From assembly GCA_014529385.2 (NCBI GenBank), contig CM043967.1, positions 9,747,501 to 9,811,500 of the forward strand: DNA of 64,000 nucleotides, read 5' to 3'. The position numbers and the translations under genes are program-made. Under the pieces are notes generated by a model. It was not told the origin of the DNA. It saw nothing but the letters and a program-made list of their open reading frames with translations, and made no database searches. This DNA is from Adiantum capillus-veneris (lineage: Eukaryota; Streptophyta; Polypodiopsida; Polypodiales; Pteridaceae). Shown piece after piece: positions 59,101-64,000 of this stretch. Position 1 is the first letter of the stretch, and each line of letters begins with the position of its first letter.

Positions 59101-59639
59101 CTAGGGGGAATGCTCTTTGAGCAATAATACATAGTAAAGAGAACCTTATCAAAAGATTGATGGTGGTACTATGAAGGGAATGATAGTCCTATGAGGACCA
59201 GCCACATTGGATGCTCAACACAATGATGCAAGGCCTACAAAGGGACATTGTTTGTCTAGAAACAAATAACACTAGTATTACTTTGAAGAGATGATAGAAG
59301 TAGCATATAGGCTAAAGCAACAGCATTTAAATAATCTCCTATCTGGTACCATTACTTACAAGTATATGCTCAATGGAATGATGCAGTGACTTGAGGGAAT
59401 ACTCATTGTTTAGTGCTATACATTACTTTTTTTTTTTTGAAGGCAGTGATAGTAATGTAAATGCTTAGAGACCTTTTTTCCTCAATGTACACTACTAGCA
59501 ATATTGACAGTCCTAAAAGCACTACTTAACACAAGTACTAAGAGTATCCTTAGCAACATGAACATAACGGTAAATTAATATAGAAACACTAAATAAAAGA
59601 AACCATTCTTTCAAGAAACATAATTATGTGGAAATATAC
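59101..59639. other. No gene; inner part of the gap in the transposase-like gene
   Basis: AT-rich sequence with scattered TACT words and a T10 run near 59430. Nothing coding is recognised. Confidence 0.35.
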
Positions 59640-60047
59640 CTTAGTCATCTCTAGCAAGTGCAAAGGTTGTTTCTCATATTCATGACCATTGATCCTCTTT
59701 TGACATATATCCTTATTTTTTGGAGAGATTCGGGTGTTATGCTTCCAATAATTAACAACACACTTGACAACCTTGGGACTTAAGCAATCACTCCTTTGCT
59801 TACATCCTCCAAAGGATCACATGGAATTGTCACCATGAATATCCACCCAATAATTTTTCAGATTACGGGGATGAGTGTCAGGAGCCTTTACAACTTTGGT
59901 GTCGCTATGCTGCTTCTTTGATGGCACATCCTTGGTATTCCCAATCATGTGTAGTGCTGACCTCTTTGCACCAAGTTGGTCTTTGCTATGACTGTCCTTC
60001 ACATGGTTGAGAGAATCCTTTAGCTTTTTGATGATGGTTGTGGACAA
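59640..60047 (-). pseudogene. Transposase-like protein, N-terminal exon
   Basis: The minus-strand frame reads LKDSLNHVKDSHSKDQLGAK, then NYWVDIHGDNSM. After a TGA (59817-59819) it continues in the same frame with CVVNYWKHNTRISPKNKDIC, QKRI and KQPLHLLEMTK, ending at a donor-like AAGGTATAT (59640/59639). The segment 'W...TrisP..KDi.rkRi...h..H.l' resembles the N-terminal block of the same transposon-derived family as the HGK-DG part at 56 kb. The order, strand and splice-like edges support one gene broken by a premature stop. Confidence 0.45.
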
Positions 60048-61364
60048 ATCATCATTGTGTATTCTTGCACCACCTACTATTTCATTTATTTGTTGATAGT
60101 GTAAGACCCTATGCAGGCTTCACTTAAAAATATAAATTTTGCACCTTCCTATAAAACTGACAATATCAAAAGATCTACTAGAGAGTTCTTGTAGAGGATT
60201 GATCTATCCTCGTTGTAGATGAGGATTGATCTATAATTACTGTAGTGGTTGACCTCTCCTCAACATGCCTATGCCCAATGTCTGCTTCACTTGGCCATTA
60301 TAAATTGATGATTGAACCAAAGCTTGCATGAATGTATGTTGTGTCACAAACAAAAGGTCCATAGCAACAATGGAAGGAACTTGGAGAGGAAACTAGACAA
60401 ATAGAGACTTAAGCAATGGATGCATACAAGCTGAGAAGAGAGGTAGAGTTGTGACACAACATTGGGGAAAGGGAACTGTGATAGAGAGGGAATTCACTAG
60501 CAGCATTGGCTACAAATTTGCCTCCTTATTTTAGCTCCAACATTCAAGGCAGAAACCATGCATTAAATGAATATTTTTAAAAAAGGAATTTTTACCAACT
60601 AATTTTCAGCCTCATCGGTACTAATTAGTAGTGGAGCACCCTTGAAAGCCGTGTGGCCACAAAAGTACTAATTGATACCCCCTACTGTGCCTTGACCCTT
60701 AGGCAAGTTAGATGTGGCTTGGTTGCCAATTTGTGCACATAGATACCAGATCACATGACCATTCTGCTATGGCACTTAATATCCCATACAACTAAAGATG
60801 CAACAATGGGATTCTTTTAGTCGGTCATTTTCAAATGAGAGTGTATTTTCCTATATATAAGGGTAGAAGCATGTTAACGTGCTATGCTTTTTATGCTAGT
60901 TCACATGTACCAACAAGCATATCTTGTTATCATAAGTTTGTATATGCTAATCACTATTGTAGCAATTATATTTATATTCCCCTAAAGTGAGAAGTACAAT
61001 AATTTTTTTGACACCATCAATGTTGTGGCATATTGAATAACAAGGTTCGTTGTTCTTTGAAGCTATTTGGCACGGACGTTAGAGGTTGGGGGATGAAGCA
61101 AAAAGGAAGGGAAGTGTGGAGCCTACATGCAAGCCCACACATGGAAGGCATTTGTGTTCTCCTTACCAGCCAACAAGAGGATGTAGGCAAAGCTCAAACT
61201 ACAAGCAAAGAAGCTCAAAGGAGCTACTAGACCATCCTCCAAACAAAAACCACAGTAGGGACAAATCACCTACTACCTCTCTCTCAAAATTGCAAAGTTT
61301 TCTTCATCTCAGGGATCCCCAATGTTCCATTTTAGGCAGGCACCCAAAGCAAAGCATGACTTAG

Positions 61365-61365
<1 letters not shown>
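60048..61365. other. No gene recognised
   Basis: AT-rich; short frames (61033-61230, 61086-61364) match nothing I recognise. Confidence 0.35.

Positions 61366-61457
<92 letters not shown>
61366..61457. repeat. (TC)n array, ~92 bp
   Basis: The longest pure CT/GA array in the window. Confidence 0.97.
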
Positions 61458-61458
<1 letters not shown>

Positions 61459-62479
61459 GCGGTTATGCCCTCACATGTGTTAGGGGGGAAAAGGCGTTGG
61501 TTGAGGATACCTTAGCAAAATTGTGAAAGTTATAGGGCCGAAATAGTTTTGTACCTTTAAAAAGGTTGTCCCGTTTCACAGCGAGATAGGACTAGGTCTT
61601 TGTCTAGGGCTATAGACCCAAGCCATTGTCAATGGTAAAGGCCTATTCCATGGATTTTTCTTGTTTAGAGCATCCCGCTTTTTGGTGTCGGTGGGTTGGG
61701 AACTTCACAAATAGGCTCCCTAAGTTGGATATTCCAAATGCAAAGCTAAGGCAAGTAAATGAAACAATTCAAGTCAACATGGACAACACTCATGTGGGGT
61801 TGTACAAGTAAAACCCCACATGTACAATAATGGAGAGCAAATGCTCTATTACAAGTCCAATGATCCCTACATTAGAGAGTTGTCAGAGCACAAGTGATTG
61901 TATGTTTTTACATACTTTGAAGGAAAAGATATCCATATAATCATGATTGATAAGTATGGGTGGAGATACTCCGCAATAGACCGTAAGGAGCTTGAGATAT
62001 ATACATACTTTGGATCCCCACTCCATCAGTATTATACCACTCATAGCACATTTAGACCCACTGTATCGATGGAGACAAGACTAGAAACGGAAGGAATGAG
62101 TTTGGATAGAACAAGAATTGCTAACTCACTAAGTCAACCACAATTTTTAGTACCTAGATTGATGGGATCCTTGGGTTCAAGGATTCTAATGACCACATGC
62201 ATGGGTAGTGAAGCTCCAAGCATGGATCTATATGACAAGAGTTCTAGTTATGTGGATTGAAGCAAGAGATGTGCAACCAGAGGAGAGAGCCATAGAAAGA
62301 ACACCGACTAGAGTTCCTAGTGGGTTTTAGGAGGCTAGAGATGTCCTTGCAAGAGAACCTAGATTTGTGAGAATGGTTTCCCAAACACAACGTATGCGAT
62401 TGTCACAAGTAGCTAAGTGTGTTGCAATACAATGGGTCAAGGGATCCACATGCACACATTTGATTCCTCAAACAAGTTT
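61458..62479 (+). other. No firm gene; possible element leader
   Basis: Open frames at 61626-61811 and 61898-62260 are not recognised. They precede a gag fragment on the same strand and may belong to the same decayed element. Confidence 0.3.
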
Positions 62480-62843
62480 TAAGAGCTGGTGGATTTTCAC
62501 ACTTAGTATGAGGGATTTATGATGATAGTGGAAGGAGTAGCCTTGACATGGTTCCAACCTTTGAACAGTCCTAATTATCCAAATATAGAGCAACTTCTAT
62601 GAGTATTTGCTGAGGTATTCTCTAAAAGGGAATCAAAAGCACAACATAGTGTCCCAAATATACACTTTCAAGCAAAAAGAGAATGAGAAAGTGACGGAAG
62701 CTTCAATTTGCTTCAAAGGATACATAGAGAGATGTCCGATACAAGTTCTATCTGCAAAACAAGAGGCTATCAATTCTCTTCATAGAGGACTTAAGGAACA
62801 AGACTCTCAAAAAGGACTTGCACTTAAAGGCTTGCACCACTAG
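62480..62843 (+). pseudogene. Ty3/gypsy gag fragment
   Basis: EGVALTWFQPLNSPNYPNIE, then after a stop and frame change IYTFKQKENEKVTEASICFK, GYIERCPIQVL and INSLHRGLKEQD. The pattern ('G.A..WF..L', then 'L...kQ...EsV..f...f', then 'f..GL') is that of the retrotransposon gag core. It is interrupted and short. Confidence 0.5.
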
Positions 62844-63859
62844 AGAAGCATTGTATCTAATTGACAACTATAAGTCTTACGAAGAGGTAACAGAAGATGC
62901 AAACAATGCTACCATCAGTGCCTCTTCTACAATGAGTGACTCCACAATGAAGTGTACTATTTAAATCCAAGCGTGCCAAATGTAATGGAAATGGCCTAAG
63001 AACTTTGAGAATAGCGGAAGTAAGAGAATTAGATTGAGCATTTTCAAGAGACTACTTTGACAACATAGAGGGTGAACTTAATTAGCAGTAGCAACATAAC
63101 CATATATTTAATTAACTTGGCATGAACAATACTTTTGCAAGAGAGAGAGAGTTAGAGAACTTGACAACAATTGAGGACCGGATATATGTGGAGCCGGTTC
63201 CCCCTTTGATAGGTTTTTGTATTATAGATTCTCCCATCAAGAGAGACTTGGTACAATACAATCTTTGTGTTCCTTGTGACCTAGGTGATGCAATGGATAT
63301 GGAAAGCTTCATGCATCACGAGCATAACATAATCTTGTAAAAGCATTAACCATCCACAACCTCAATCTCAAGGCCTCAAACACCTTCAAAGGTGGAGAGA
63401 GCTAGCGGGGAATGAGGGTAGGGAAGAGGAAGAAGAAACATTCAAAGGAGAAAGAAATCGTTCCTCACTTATCATCACTCTTCTTGCTTAGCATAGCATA
63501 ATAGCATAGTAATGAAGATGGAGAAGATGGAAAGCTTAAGCATTGAAGCATGGATCTTGGTTGGATTTGCATTCCATATCCAAGAGTGTTGGTGTAGGCT
63601 CTCAACTTCTCAAAAAGCTTGGAGAAGGAGATGGAGCTCTTGCACTTTGCAGTTCACATAATGAGTGTGTGTGTGTGATGGAGAGTATACCCCCCAAGCT
63701 AGCCCCTAGCTTCCTTGGTCGACCCCCCCTTGTAGCTCACGTTGGAAGTTCATTGGACCCCTTTAAGCCTAGCCAATCACATGCATAGTGCAGATCAAGC
63801 AACCATCCTTTGGGACAAGTGTCCCCCTTTCCCCTTTGAGAGAGAGGACTTGGTAAATG
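62844..63859. other. No gene recognised
   Basis: Frames at 63122-63340 and 63543-63788 match nothing I recognise. Confidence 0.35.
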
Positions 63860-64000
63860 CATAAGGGATTAATCAAGAATCATAAGATTGGCTATCTCAT
63901 TTTGGCCATCCGTTTGTGGGTGATAGACCAAAGAGAAATTCAATCTTGTATCTAGATTTTCAAAGAGACCTTTCCAAAAATTACTGGTCATTCTAGGATC
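63860..64000 (-). pseudogene. Ty3/gypsy integrase fragment running off the window
   Basis: The minus strand reads [20 protein letters not shown], then [19 protein letters not shown]. This is the integrase core around the third catalytic residue (E in DGQNE). It breaks off at a stop near 63868, and the rest lies beyond the right edge. Confidence 0.8.

Overview
The window reads as nuclear DNA of a land plant with a large, repeat-rich genome. The evidence is a six-exon plant pectate lyase gene with ordinary GT-AG introns, a GDSL esterase exon, L1-type LINEs, Ty3/gypsy elements (one a chromovirus) and a gag-only Copia-type element, a tRNA-derived SINE, and a plant-like 18S rRNA/ITS1 fragment. Eleven long (GA)n/(CT)n arrays, several joined to (CA)n, are a striking shared feature. 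I cannot name the species. A seed-free plant or gymnosperm would fit the texture, but that is a guess.

Layout. 0.2-6.3 kb: two decayed LINEs on the + strand (A: 0.2-2.7 kb; B: 3.8-6.3 kb, resuming at 13.2 kb), separated by a relic of a chromovirus LTR and gag. 6.33-13.20 kb: a full-length but inactivated chromovirus with LTRs, PBS, PPT, chromodomain and a 5-bp target duplication AGCAA, inserted into LINE B. 13.4-17.0 kb: minus-strand LTR-element debris, including a small insertion with GGAACGG subterminal repeats. 17.2-19.7 kb: a gag-only Copia-type element with two short LTRs. 20.4-20.7 kb: the last exon of a GDSL esterase. 21.95-22.4 kb: an LTR with a PBS. 23.8-25.2 kb: on the minus strand, the 5' part of an L1-like LINE preceded in the same orientation by ITS1 and the 3' end of 18S rRNA. 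26-39.3 kb: a minus-strand L1-like LINE split by a complete 8.9-kb Ty3/gypsy element (target duplication ACTGT) that carries an extra ORF between integrase and 3' LTR.

39.8-45.1 kb holds the one apparently intact host gene, a secreted pectate lyase of 545 residues with a very basic Lys/Tyr-rich domain before the catalytic domain. Two of its introns carry (CT)n(CA)n arrays, and intron 4 holds a TIR-bounded insertion and a perfect 24-bp palindrome. A SINE with a 16-bp target duplication lies just downstream.

45.6-55.4 kb is AT-rich with small tandem duplications and no gene I recognise. 55.4-60.05 kb on the minus strand carries pieces of a transposase-like protein; the largest gap between them is filled by a TAGTACT-rich array and a MITE-like insertion. 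60-64 kb holds scraps of Ty3/gypsy gag and integrase. Apart from the pectate lyase, and possibly the GDSL exon, nearly all recognisable coding sequence is retroelement-derived and interrupted by stops and frameshifts.
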